Shown piece by piece: positions 1-10,114 of a DNA stretch of 64,000 nucleotides. The first letter of the stretch is position 1; every line of letters begins with the position of its first letter. Under the pieces are notes generated by a model. The model was not told the origin of the DNA, did not search any database, and saw only the letters and a list, made by a program, of their open reading frames with translations. A program made the position numbers and the translations under genes. Source of the DNA: Scortum barcoo (lineage: Eukaryota; Chordata; Actinopteri; Centrarchiformes; Terapontidae); NCBI GenBank assembly GCA_023238725.1, contig CM041550.1, positions 5,341,044-5,405,043 of the forward strand, written 5' to 3'.

Positions 1-957
1 AATAACTTACTTACTTACTTCCTTGCTAACTTCCATTTTACCACATCAGCGCATCTGCCTACAGTTTTATCTTTTATCTTTATATTACAATTAATATTTG
101 TATGTTTTATTCAAGTTTTATATTTTATTGTATTTTATTTTACATGCTATATTCCATTCCTACATCGTGAACTTTAGTCATTTTTACTCGTTGCATTGTT
201 AGCCTGATTTCACGGCCACTATTGTGCACATTGCAAATAAAATCCTGAATGATCAAAGTTTACTTCAACCAAGGAGTGCAGAAGTGACCTGCTGGAAGAC
301 AATGAAGGGTTTTATTCTTTCAGTGGGGGATTGTTGTTGATAAAACAGCTGCATACTGCAGTTTTGGTGTCAAGTAATCGAGTTCAACAGACACTCAGCA
401 CCTGTTTGCTGCTTTTGTCTCTTTGGCTGGAGGGACCACACCCTTATAGACCTCTCCAAAATAAAAGTTCTTATATTTATCGTTGTACAGAAAAATATGA
501 ATTATGGTGAAGTGCTGTGGATGAACTAAATAATGTCTTTTACCTGCTCTGGTGGTGCGATGGTGGATGTTTCTGTATCGCTCGTGAACAAGCCGTGAAC
601 AGAAAAAGTTATTTTACTCCATTTAGCGACGTCAGGAAGACTCACACACGACTAATATCTGATCCTCACACTCATCCTTAAGCCTCAACAGCTCGCGTGT
701 GTGAATGAATGCCTTTTTAGTTTATTAACACATGAAGCAGCATGTGTGTGTGTGTGTCATCTACAGTAACTTGAGTGAGATGCATCATCACATCAGATCT
801 TGTGTGGTTACCGTGATAAAATCTACCAGCTGCTTCTGACTAACCACACACGCCTCTGTCGTCTTGTGTGAAACCCGAGAAAACCACGCTGTTATCAGCT
901 GCACATCCCCACGATCTTCTGTAGTTTAACAAGCTGGTGTTTTTCCTTCGTCCTCAG
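1..957 (+). other. trim45: trim45 intron (partial)
   Basis: No coding exon is recognised here. The stretch ends in a good polypyrimidine tract and AG acceptor at 956-957, so it is read as intron 5' of the first visible trim45 exon. Positions 61-245 are very AT-rich and end in an AATAAA-type string at 236-241, resembling the 3' tail of an old retrotransposon, but the family is not identified. A short (TG)8 run lies near 742-757. The rest is unremarkable. Confidence 0.6.
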
Positions 958-1072
958 CACGGTGGAGACGACGGTGGTCGACAACGAGGACGGATCCTAC
1001 AGCGTGTCGTACACACCCGGAGAGCCTGGAGTCTACTCGGTGTGGGTGTGCATCAAAGCCCAACACATCAAG
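958..1072 (+). CDS. trim45: trim45 coding exon: end of filamin-type repeat
   Basis: This exon encodes part of TRIM45, a RING/B-box E3 ubiquitin ligase with a filamin-type immunoglobulin repeat; mammalian TRIM45 has been linked to control of MAPK and NF-kB signalling. The exon follows a pyrimidine tract and AG at 956-957 and ends before GT at 1073-1074. One base (958) completes the preceding codon, and the exon ends on a codon boundary. It reads VVDNEDGSYSVSYTPGEPG then VYSVWVCIKAQHIK, the classic last strands of a filamin repeat: a D-G-Y-V/Y-P-x-x-P-G-x-Y pattern that matches the TRIM45 C-terminal half as I recall it. The RING, B-boxes and coiled coil lie upstream of the window. The next exon continues directly with the canonical GSPF that closes a filamin repeat. 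Confidence 0.93.
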
Positions 1073-1441
1073 GTACTAAAGCATCTCAGGGATGTGAGGA
1101 TGATTTATAATTTTGTATTCTCCAAACAATTGAGAAGAAGTAATTATTCTTTGCAGCTGAGGACGGCGTGTTAAAATATGTGGTCCTGAGCCATGGTGTC
1201 GCTCGCAGCTCTCAGCGTGCCGCCTCAGGGACGTTAACATCATCCCGACAAATTAAATCAACATGAACAAAAACCTCTCGAGGCCAAAACAAATTAAACA
1301 AGCTGCCTGTGACACCTCTGCCATTAAATCTACCTGCCGGGATGCGTGATAAATAAAATGTTCGACATCCTGAATTATCAGGATCCTGTCACTTTTTCTG
1401 TTTGTATTTAACGCGTCGACTCTTCCCGTCTCGTCCTGCAG
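1073..1441 (+). other. trim45: trim45 intron (369 bp)
   Basis: A short intron with GT at 1073-1074 and AG at 1440-1441 after a C/T-rich tract. It is phase 0. No repeat or RNA gene is recognised in it. Confidence 0.9.
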
Positions 1442-1568
1442 GGCTCTCCGTTCACTCTGAATGTGAAGAGGAAGTTTCGGCGTCACAGCGGGAAGTTTCA
1501 CTGCTGCTCCTTCTGCTCCAGTGGAGGAGCCAAAGAGGCTCGCTGTGGCTGCCCGGGAACCATGCCAG
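1442..1568 (+). CDS. trim45: trim45 coding exon: filamin end plus Cys-rich tail
   Basis: The reading frame opens with GSPFTLNVKRKFRRHSGKFH, where GSPF closes the filamin repeat. It continues with CCSFCSSGGAKEARCGC and PGTMP, the start of the cysteine-rich tail that distinguishes TRIM45 from other TRIM proteins. Its paired Cys residues suggest metal binding, but that is inference. The acceptor AG is at 1440-1441 and the donor GT at 1569-1570 (CCAG then GTAC). The exon is 127 nt, so one base of a Gly codon is carried into the next exon. The frame is open and the residue spacing is intact, so I see no sign of decay. Confidence 0.95.
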
Positions 1569-2182
1569 GTACACGGGGGAGATCTTTAAAATGTCTGGAC
1601 GGGAGGACAGTGTTCAAAAGCAGCTAAACTGGTACACAGAGGGAACAGATGGAGGAACAATTTAGAAGCAGAGTCCTTGCTGCATTATTAGTCAACATCA
1701 TCTGTGCTTTTTGAACGGGTTTCATTACTGTGCCATAATTTGATCTCCTTACGCTTCATGTTCAGTCATATTTATGTACATTTTATTTACTTAGACATCA
1801 GAAATGCTTAACATACAAATACACTTAATATAAGAAAGTGTCGCAAGTTTTTTTGTCTGTTTTCTTTGAATCACGCAAGACATGTTTTGAGAAAGGAGCC
1901 CAAATTTTCTCAGTGAGAAGCTAAACATAAAATATCATTTCTCTCTCTTTATCTACCCAGCATGTGTGCAAACAGAAGGGTGAATTGACAGATTGATGAT
2001 AATACACAACATAATACACAGCTTTTTTCTGCTTTGTTTTTACCTCTTCTCTACTTCTAGAGGAAATCTTTGGACAGTCTCACAACACCAAAAATGGTGT
2101 ATGCCTTTCTGTGCAGTGGATATGAAGTCCCAAAACCCATGACTTCTATCTCATGTCTGTCTGTCTGTCTGTCTGACTGCAG
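1569..2182 (+). other. trim45: trim45 intron (614 bp)
   Basis: AT-rich intron bounded by GT at 1569-1570 and AG at 2181-2182, phase 1. A short CTGT tetranucleotide run at about 2155-2174 forms part of the pyrimidine-rich acceptor region. Nothing else is recognised. Confidence 0.9.
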
Positions 2183-2337
2183 GAGGTTTTAAAGGCTGTG
2201 GTCACAGTCACAAAGGGCACCCCGGGAAGCCCCACTGGTCGTGCTGTGGCAGCACCGTGGAGCAGTCCGAGTGTTTGCTTCACAGCGTGCTGGCTGCCAT
2301 CTCCCCCCGCGGCCACCTGAAGACGGTGGAGCTCTGA
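2183..2337 (+). CDS. trim45: trim45 terminal coding exon
   Basis: The last coding exon completes the split Gly codon and reads GGFKGCGHSHKGHPGKPHWS then CCGS, a His/Cys-rich segment diagnostic for TRIM45. It then diverges through a tail ending LKTVEL and stops at TGA 2335-2337. The acceptor AG is at 2181-2182. The alternating GCGH, HKGHPG, HW and CCG residues have the look of a small metal-binding module, though no metal site has been assigned from this sequence. Because the conserved block is intact and the stop is followed by non-coding sequence, this is judged a functional gene 3' end rather than a pseudogene. The last 25 or so residues are probably lineage-variable. Confidence 0.95.
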
Positions 2338-3840
2338 GGCGACGCCGAGACGAAGCCTGTCGATGTGATGCAAGCCAATGAAGGATGGCGGCAGACAAAA
2401 GGTTGAGAGCAGCGGGGAGTGAGCTTAAGGTTCATGGTGTAAATCTCGGGCGGGTTTCTTGAAAAAGGTCAGACGAGGGGAGGCGAAGGTCTGTCTCTCG
2501 AAGTCGCTGCGTCCTGAGAGGGCTCGCCTCTGTCAGACAACAGCTGCCAGCCTCCCATTAGAGACTAACATAAGACAGACGGTGAGAGTTAAAGGCTCTG
2601 AATCTGTGTTTTAAAGTGCCTTTTGTGTCTACCTATGACAGGATTTAGGAGAAACCACAGCAGCGTGATGGTATTTCTTTATTCTTACACTTTTCTATCA
2701 CCAGCAATCTTCAGGTCTCAAGATGATTTTTTTTTGTCAAATTTTGAAGCTGCTGTCGCTTTCAAAGGTGCCGAAATCAGTGTTTTATAAAAGTCACTCA
2801 AATAGAAACACTACAAATCATCAGACAGCTGAACTTTAACTTTCTTAAATTTAAGGAATAATATCTTATAAAACAAAGTGCCTAAAAAACTGTTGTGATG
2901 CTGAAAGATATGAACAGTAATTCTTGTTAATCTGATCTCTTGTCTTTGAAAGAAGCAGAGATGATGTGACATGATCTTGACGCCTCATCGAGTCTGCAGT
3001 TGGTATTTACGTACGTTTTATTTTGTTAAATGGCTGCTTGATGATGGTAAATCCAAAATGTCACAGCGATTACGGTAATCAAGTGAGTGATCCTGGGGTC
3101 ATTATCAGCCAATATTTAGATGATTGCAGACACTCTACGTCAGCCAGCGAGAAACAAATAGCAGCGCTGAAATTTGAATGAATCTTTTTGAAGTCTTGTA
3201 CAAACATCACATAGTTTGTCGAACAGGGAATTTTATTTTAGAAAGTTCATGTCTTTTTCACACATTTTTAACAACCAAATGTAAAAGAAAATGTCTGTTT
3301 ACCAAAACGTGTTGTTTTTAATGTCTGTTCTGAGTACCAGAAAATAAATTTACTACTAGCTTTGTTATTTTATGATATTTGCTACAGCCTGTATGTTTGT
3401 GCACACAGTTAATTTGTTGTTATGGGTACAATGTGCAAATTATGGGTTGATCAGCATATTTTTCTTTTCATTCTTTTTCATTACTATTTATTAGCACTCA
3501 CCTCAGGTAGCTATTTCTTAAGAGCAATGATCACAATATATTTAGTGGTAAAACCTTGATTATTATTGTGTTATTTGAGAATTACCACTAAAAACTGCAC
3601 CTAATATAATATTATGTCATTATACTAACTTCACACAATGGATGCCTGGTAACTACAATGCAGTCATTATTTTCCATTGCCTGTATTGTGGTGCCGCACA
3701 CTGTTTACATAATTAATTTTCCTGTTTCTCTAATGAATGCGTCTGTTTCCACATCATCATGTTCGCGATAGGAAGATACAGCGTGCTCATCCCGAATGTG
3801 ATGTGAAGCGCTGAGCTGGAATAAACTGTGCCTGTAAATT
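2338..3840 (+). other. trim45: Probable trim45 3' UTR
   Basis: Non-coding sequence after the stop codon with no splice-linked exon. Canonical AATAAA polyadenylation signals occur at 3343-3348 and 3820-3825. The second is followed by GT/T-rich sequence, so the transcript may end near 3840. Further AATAAA strings near 4243 and 4263 are alternatives. The exact end is inferred. Confidence 0.45.
3820..3825 (+). terminator. trim45: Candidate poly(A) signal of trim45
   Basis: AATAAA hexamer in the + orientation, about 1.5 kb after the trim45 stop and followed by T/G-rich sequence. An earlier AATAAA at 3343-3348 is an equally canonical alternative. There is no transcript evidence to choose between them. 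Confidence 0.35.
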
Positions 3841-5515
3841 CACTCTGCGTTACTCTGAGACTTTGTTCACGATGTCAAACATGATCTGCGCTTCACGTGT
3901 CAACACAGAGAGCTCGTTACTCTTCCTAAGACTCTGCTGATTGTACAGATGAATATTGAATCAACCTATGCAAGTACTTGACATGATAACTAATCTTTGT
4001 GTTTTGTGGTCCAGGATCTTGAGAATGACAGGGACCTTTTTAAATGTTATGACTGTGATGCTGCTGTTCATATTGTGAAATGTTTCTCACATCGACTGTA
4101 CATTCATCTGAGTATTAACATTTAGCCTGTACAATCAAAATGAACACACTTAATTTTCTCCTTTTCATACGCTGCCTCATCCTTTGATTGAACTGTATTA
4201 ACAAGTGACTTTTGCTCATTTGCATTTATGCCCTTCTTAAATAAAATGGTGCCTTACAAGCAAATAAAATCTCCAAAAGTCAGACCTTCTTTTGTGTTTT
4301 CATCAAAACATATTTTTTCCACTTATGTCTGTAGACAAATACTCATAATGCTAAGAATATTTAAATATCTAACCACAAAGCAAAAACATGAAAACCAGAA
4401 ATAAATGCATCATATCCTCGGCGCCATCATCATTTCAGGGCATTTGTTAAAAATAAATTATAAATGCCTCCTAATGTAAAAGCCCATTGCACTTTTAATT
4501 AAACCCATTCATATGCACTTTTAATACAAATCATATTACGTTAAAATGTATATAAATGTGAATTATTCTTTAAATTATCTTACAAAGGGGCAACGAACAT
4601 GTAATTTTCCTCTGGCCATTACAACCATTGGTTTCCAGTGCAGTCAGCAAGTGATTCATCTAAACTGAGGTATTTTATTATGAGTATGTAAACTTTGGAG
4701 AGATTCTAGCATCTGACAAAAAGACAAAAACAGGATTTTAAAAAGTGAGGACGACACATTTCTTCCACATCCCAGGAGACCTTTGCAGCAAATATCTAAC
4801 CTCCTTTATCAGGCTCTGCAGAAAACATGACACAGGCCTTCATTCACAGCCTCACGCTGCATATTTAAACATTTCCTGGAAACTTTTTACAGCTCATTGA
4901 TTTCAATAGTTGTTATTCAAACCAGCAGGTGGCAGGAGAGAGCTGCTGTTTTTTTTTTTCTGCTTGCTCTCCCAGAACTAACACTCGTGTCCCATCAGCT
5001 TGTGACATTAAGTTTTCTGTGCTTGTTCCTACAAATCATTCATAATCAGTGGTCTCAAAAGCCGCCTTTACCGGAGCCATTCCCGGCTAAGAGGCTCCTG
5101 ATGAATACTGCATTATCATGAAAAATGTCTTAAGCGGTTCAAGATTGACTCTCTTAATATGAATGTTTGATGAATGGGGACCTGTTCCACTAAAACCCAT
5201 CACAGAGGGGAAGTTACATCAGCACTGTCAGCGGTGACACTGCTTAATCAAACACGGCGCATTGTTCGGCTATAAGCAAATTGGAAATGAGTGATTAGTC
5301 AACGTTGGGAGGAGAGGGGTCACATCCGGAAATTGGAGGTCACTGCAGGCGAAGACACACACTCACGCACACACACTTACTTCCATTAGGTGAGGACAGT
5401 TTGTGGGTTAAAGATGATGGAGCAGTTTCAAAACCTGCCTTTAGAATTGATTCCTCACTTCCTCCACTCCCTCCCTTCTTTCAGTGAAGTCAGTCCAGTA
5501 GGAACTAAGCCAGCC

Positions 5516-5562
<47 letters not shown>

Positions 5563-6395
5563 AACAATGACAGTGCACTGCAAATGGCAGGATGCTCACC
5601 GCTGCTGTGAATCCCAGAGAGAAGGACTTATGCCAGACCTCATAAACCTCCTTCACCCGCCATTGAGCTCTCAGCTAATGTACCTTGTAATTGAGAGAAC
5701 CAACGATCATGATACAATATTGTCTCACAGGTGAGGGACATCTTGTCTTATGTTTAATCTTTTACATTTGGTGCTTTTTATGTTTTCATGGTTTACCTGC
5801 TCTGCGTATCCAGAGAGAGTTATAGAAAGTTCAGCCGCTGCAAAGGAGTCTAAATTTGGATTTCAGCATCCTAGCAGGCGACCAGAAGGAAGAAGTGCGA
5901 GGATGAAAACAATAAAAATCATCATAATAATAACTACCTACGCAGAACGTATGAATTTTTCACATGTATCACTATTTTCATATGTAATAAATGAACAGGA
6001 TATGGGAAGATGAGACGTGATGTCACCAAAAATATGTGCACATTGGACATTTTACTTTTCTTTTTAGTAAACTTGCATGATATAAACTCCTGTGATATTC
6101 TACATGTGAAAAAATATGTATTAATTTTTTGCTTGTGTACCTTTTTTTTTAAACTGAGCCAGTGAGCAATCAAGCTTTATTCAAACAGTATTTTTAAAAA
6201 CAGAACTTAAGAGGACACCTTACGAGGGAAAGTAACAAGAAGGGACAAATAAAAGCGACAGAGAGGACCATAAATGTAAAACAATACATAAATCAGGGAG
6301 ATAAAGTGTACAAGAACAACCATATGTGGTTATAAAATCACGTAAAAGCTCATAAAAAAGAAAACTTTTAATGATTTGCACTGATGTTGGCTCCC
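3841..6395. other. Intergenic sequence, trim45 to Rex3 copy
   Basis: AT-rich non-coding DNA. It contains further AATAAA strings near 4240-4270, a long CA microsatellite at 5517-5560 and T-rich tracts. The open frames here are short, and one is made of the microsatellite. No conserved protein is recognised. Positions 6200-6395 abut the broken 3' end of the Rex3 copy and are not recognisable as Rex3. Confidence 0.6.
5517..5560. repeat. (AC)22 microsatellite
   Basis: Uninterrupted AC dinucleotide run of 44 bp, seen directly. Likely length-polymorphic. Confidence 0.98.
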
Positions 6396-6419
6396 TGACC
6401 ATAGGTGACCATAGGTGAG

Positions 6420-7778
6420 GGTGGGAACGTAAATTGACCGGTAAATCGAGAGTCCTTCGCTTTCGACTCAGCTCCTTCTTCACCACGACGGTCCGGTACA
6501 CCGACCGCATAACTGCGGACACTGCACCAATCCGCCTGTCAATCTCACGCTCCATCTTTCCCTCACTTGTGAACAAGACCCCGAGATACTTGAACTCCTC
6601 CACTTGAGGCAGGACCTCTCCACTCACCTGGAGAGGGCACGCCACCCTTTTCCAGGTCGAGACCATGCATGGCCTCGGATTTGGAGGTGCTGATTCTCAT
6701 CTCGAGCCGCTTCACACTGGCTGCAAACCGCCCCCAGCACATGCTGCTGAAGGTCCTGGCCCTGGTCCCTCCGGCCCCTGGCTTACGCCTAGAAATCCTG
6801 TCCATAAAGATTATGAACAGGACCGGTGACAAAGGGCAGCCCTGCCGGAGTCCAACATGTACTGGGAACAGGTCTGACTTACTGCCAGCAATGCGAACCA
6901 AGCTCCTGCTCCGGTCGTACAGAGACCGAACAGCCCTTAGCAAAGGCCCCTGGACCCTATCATACTGCGGAGCACTCTCCCACAGAATACCACGAGGGAC
7001 ACGGTCGAATGCCTTCTCCAGATCCACAAAGCACATGTGGACTGGTTGGGCAAACTCCCATAAACCCTCCAGCACCCTGCGGAGGGTATAGAGCTGGTCC
7101 AGCGCCCCACGACTGGGACGAAAACCGCATTGTTCCTCCTGAATCCGAGGGTCGACTATAGGCCGAATTCTCCTCTCCAGTACCCTGGCGTAGACCTTCC
7201 CTGGGGAGGCTGAGAAGTGTGATCCCTCTGTAGTTGGAACACACTCTCCGGTCCCCCTTTTTAAAAAGAGGGACCACCACCCCAGTTTGCCACTCCAGAG
7301 GCACTGTCCCCAACCTCCATGCAATGTTGCAGAGGCGTGTCAGCCAAGACAGCCCCACAACATCCAGAGAGTTGAGGTACTCAGGGCGGATCTCATCCAC
7401 CCCCGGCGCCTTGCCACCGAGGAGCTTGCGAACTACCTCAGTGACTTCGGCTTGGGTGATGGACGAGTCCACCTCAGAGTCCCCAGCCTCTGCTTCCTCA
7501 TTGGAAGGCAAGTCGGTGGGATTGAGGAGATCCTCGAAGTATTTCTTCCACCGTCCGACAATGTCCCCAGTCGAGGTCAACAGCTCCCCACCTGCACTGT
7601 AAACAGTGTTGGCAGAGTACTGCTTCCCCCTTCTGAGGCGCCGGACGGTTTGCCAGAATCTCTTCGAGGCCGACCGATAGTCCTCCTCCATGGCCTCACC
7701 GAACTCCTCCCAGACCCTGAGTTTTTGCCTCCAGGACCGTCCGGGCTGCGGCTTGCTTGGCCTGCCGGTACCTGTCAA
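6420..7778 (-). pseudogene. Rex3 reverse transcriptase remnant
   Basis: The upstream part (7778 down to about 7205) reads in one frame through GGKAPGVDEIRPEY, WLTRLCNIAW, the LEWQTGVVVPLFKKGD motif and SNYRGITLLSLP. An indel near 7200-7208 shifts the frame, after which GKVYARVLERRI, EEQCGFRPSRGALDQLYTL, the first catalytic-Asp region FVDLEKAFDRVPRG, SLYDRSRSLVRIAGSK and GLRQGCPLSPVLFIIFMDRI follow. After ISRR the sequence jumps to CWGRFAASV and then RISTSKSEAM, so the F/Y-x-D-D catalytic box that should lie between is deleted. A further frame change leads to VEEFKYLGVLFTSEGKMERE, and the homology ends around 6415. This is a clear inactivated RT, not a host gene. Confidence 0.9.
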
Positions 7779-7785
7779 TTAAGCG

Positions 7786-8870
7786 TCAGGAGTCCCACAG
7801 GCCAACATGGTCCGATAGGGTCTCCTTCTTCAGCCTGACAGCATCCCTTACTTCCGGTGTCCACCACCGGGTTCTGGGATTGCCACCACGACAGGCACCA
7901 GAGACCTTGCGTCCACAACTTCGAACTGCCATGCGTCGACAATGCGTGGAGGCAGAGAACATGGTCCACTCGGACTCAATGTCCCCAGCCTCCCTCGGAA
8001 TCTGTGAGAAGCTCTTCCGGAGGTGGGAGTTGAAGACCTCCCTGACAGAGGGCTCGGCCAGACGTTCCCAACAGACCCTCACAATACACGTTTGGGTCTG
8101 CCAGGTCTATCCAACTTCCTCCTCTGCCAGCGGAGCCAACTCACCACCAGGTGGTGATCGGTTGACAGCTCAGCCCCTCTCTTTACCCGAGTGTCCAAGA
8201 CGTACGGCCGGAGATCAGATGAAAGCGACAACAAAGTCGATCATCGACCTCCGGCCTAAAGGGTGTCCTGGTGCCACGTGCACTGATGGACACCCTTATG
8301 CTTGAACATGGTGTTCGTTCATGGACAAACCGTGCCTAGCACAGAAGTCCAATAACAGAACACCGCTCGGGTTCAGATCGGGAGGCCGTTCCTCCCGATC
8401 ACGCCCCTCCAGGTATCACTGTCGCTACCCACGTGAGCGTTGAAGTCCCCCAGTAGAACAATGGAGTCCCCAGTCGGAGCACTATCAAGTACCCCTCCCA
8501 GGGGACTCCAAGAAGGCCGGGTACTCTGTACTGCTGTTCGCCCAGTAGGCAAACAAACAGCAAGAGACCCTATCCCCAACCCGGAGGCGCAGGGAAGCGA
8601 CCCTCTCGTTCACCGGGGTGAACTCCACACATGGCGGCTGAGCTGGGGAGCTATAAGCAAGCCCACACCAGCTCGGCGCCGCTCACCCTGGGCAACTCCA
8701 GAGTAGTGGAGGGTCCAGCCCCTCTCAAGGAGCTGGGTTCCAGAGCCCAAGCATGCGTGGAGGTGAGCCCGACTATCTCTAGCCGGTACCTCTCAACCTC
8801 TCTGCACAAGCTCAGGCTCCTTCCCCCACAGCGAGGTGACATTCCATGTCCCTATTGCCAGAGTTTTGTT
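7786..8870 (-). pseudogene. Rex3 endonuclease (APE-type) remnant
   Basis: Minus-strand fragments of an APE-type endonuclease, the enzyme that nicks target DNA for LINE insertion. A TWNVTSLWGKEPELV start near 8860-8815 is followed, in another frame, by EVERYRLEIVGLTSTHAW. The GDFNAHVGSDSDTW metal-site region lies near 8450-8400, and a TDHHLVVSWLRW segment near 8165-8130. The homology continues into SWTMFSAST-like sequence and GGNPRTRWWTPEVRDAVRLK before the RT region. Several frame changes and stops interrupt it. The reading frames on the opposite strand in this GC-rich stretch are shadows. Confidence 0.8.
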
Positions 8871-9692
8871 CCAGGGATTGGGTCGTCGAGGGCCCCTGCC
8901 ACGACTGCTACCCAAACCACATTGCACCGGCCCTCATGGACCTTCCTGCGGGTGGTGAGCCTACTGGAAGGCGGGCCCACGTCGCCATTTCTGGGCTGAG
9001 CCCAGCCGGGTCCCGTGTGGCAAAGACCTGGCCACCAGGTGGCGCCATCATGCGAGCCCCAACCCCAGGCCTGGCTCCAGGGTGGGACCCCGGTAACGCC
9101 AATCCGGGTGACGTGAACGGTCCTTGATATTCTTCTTTTCATGATGGGCTTGTGAACCGCTCTTAGTCTGGCCCGTCACCTAGGACCTGTTTGCCATGGG
9201 AGACCCTACCAGGGGCGTAATGCCCCTCGACAACATAGCTCCTAGGATCATTCGGGCACACAAACCCCTCCACCACATGTAAGGTGGCGGTTCAAGGAGG
9301 GGTTTACTTCATGTGCAAAGGCAAATTGAAAAATCTTTTAAAAAATGGTCAGGTGCACCTTTAACACGTTGATGATGTCCTTAACTACAGATTGACGCCA
9401 GGTGGTGCATGTTTATTTAACATTTTAGCTGATTCTTGTGTAAAACTTCACCAAAATGCAAAAACTCATAGTTACGGTCATCATCTCATTATAAAATCTC
9501 AACGCTGACCTCAATCTGGACACAACAAACATTAAAAAGTCGATTCTTCAGAGGAATGATGGTAACCTACTGCAGCATCATGTCACCTCAAACTCGATGT
9601 TGTGACAGCACCAGACATCCTCCTCTGAGAGACACTTTATCTCCGAGCTGCAAGAGGACTGCTCTGGCTTCCATCACTGTCACGGGACGCCA

Positions 9693-9694
<2 letters not shown>

Positions 9695-9726
<32 letters not shown>
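9695..9726. repeat. (CA)16 microsatellite
   Basis: Uninterrupted CA run of 32 bp, seen directly. Confidence 0.97.
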
Positions 9727-9727
<1 letters not shown>

Positions 9728-10068
9728 CCATACTGTACATTGAAGATCACCTGAAGTGCACTCTGGGAAAGGCCGCTCTCAGAATAAGAAGGCGCTGTTT
9801 CTGAATCCCTGTATGTTGACCTGTGAATAATTCATCCTGATTTGTTAAAATTAGTGCGGTGTCAATAATTTAGAGGCGTCACAGAATCTAGTTTCGATCA
9901 CAAGTTATGTAACAAGAGAAGCAAACCCCAATAAGACTTGGTCACCAAAAGCTGTGATAAAGGCAGGTCTGTCGTTATTCTGCTGAGACAGAAACGCTTC
10001 AAAAAACAGAAGAAAAAAAACAGCATTTGTGTCAAAGGAAAGCTAATTTTCCTTCAGAATAACCTCAT

Positions 10069-10070
<2 letters not shown>

Positions 10071-10113
<43 letters not shown>
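10071..10113. repeat. (GT)21 microsatellite
   Basis: Uninterrupted GT run of about 43 bp, seen directly. Confidence 0.97.

Positions 10114-10114
<1 letters not shown>

Larger units (their letters stand above)
6406..9305 (-). mobile_element. Rex3-type (RTE clade) LINE copy, degenerate
   Basis: A non-LTR retrotransposon lies on the minus strand, running from about 9305 (5') down to about 6406 (3'). Reading the minus strand gives an apurinic endonuclease region (GDFNAHVG, TDHHLV) followed by a reverse transcriptase (KAPGVDEI, VPLFKKGDRRVCSNYRGI, CGFRP, FVDLEKAFDRVPRG, GLRQGCPLSPVLF). Two stretches, near 6824-6844 and 7273-7292, match as I recall them the sites of the fish Rex3 PCR primers, one exactly and one with a single mismatch. 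This places the copy in Rex3. The coding frame is broken several times, the RT active-site segment is missing, and the 3' end (rest of the C-terminal region and tail) is absent, so the copy is dead. Boundaries are approximate, and no clear target-site duplication is visible because the 3' end is lost. Confidence 0.9.

Noticed and set aside
7287..8305. Overlapping + strand open frames of 120-180 codons
   Set aside because: They are antisense shadows of the Rex3 endonuclease and RT coding DNA, which lies on the minus strand.
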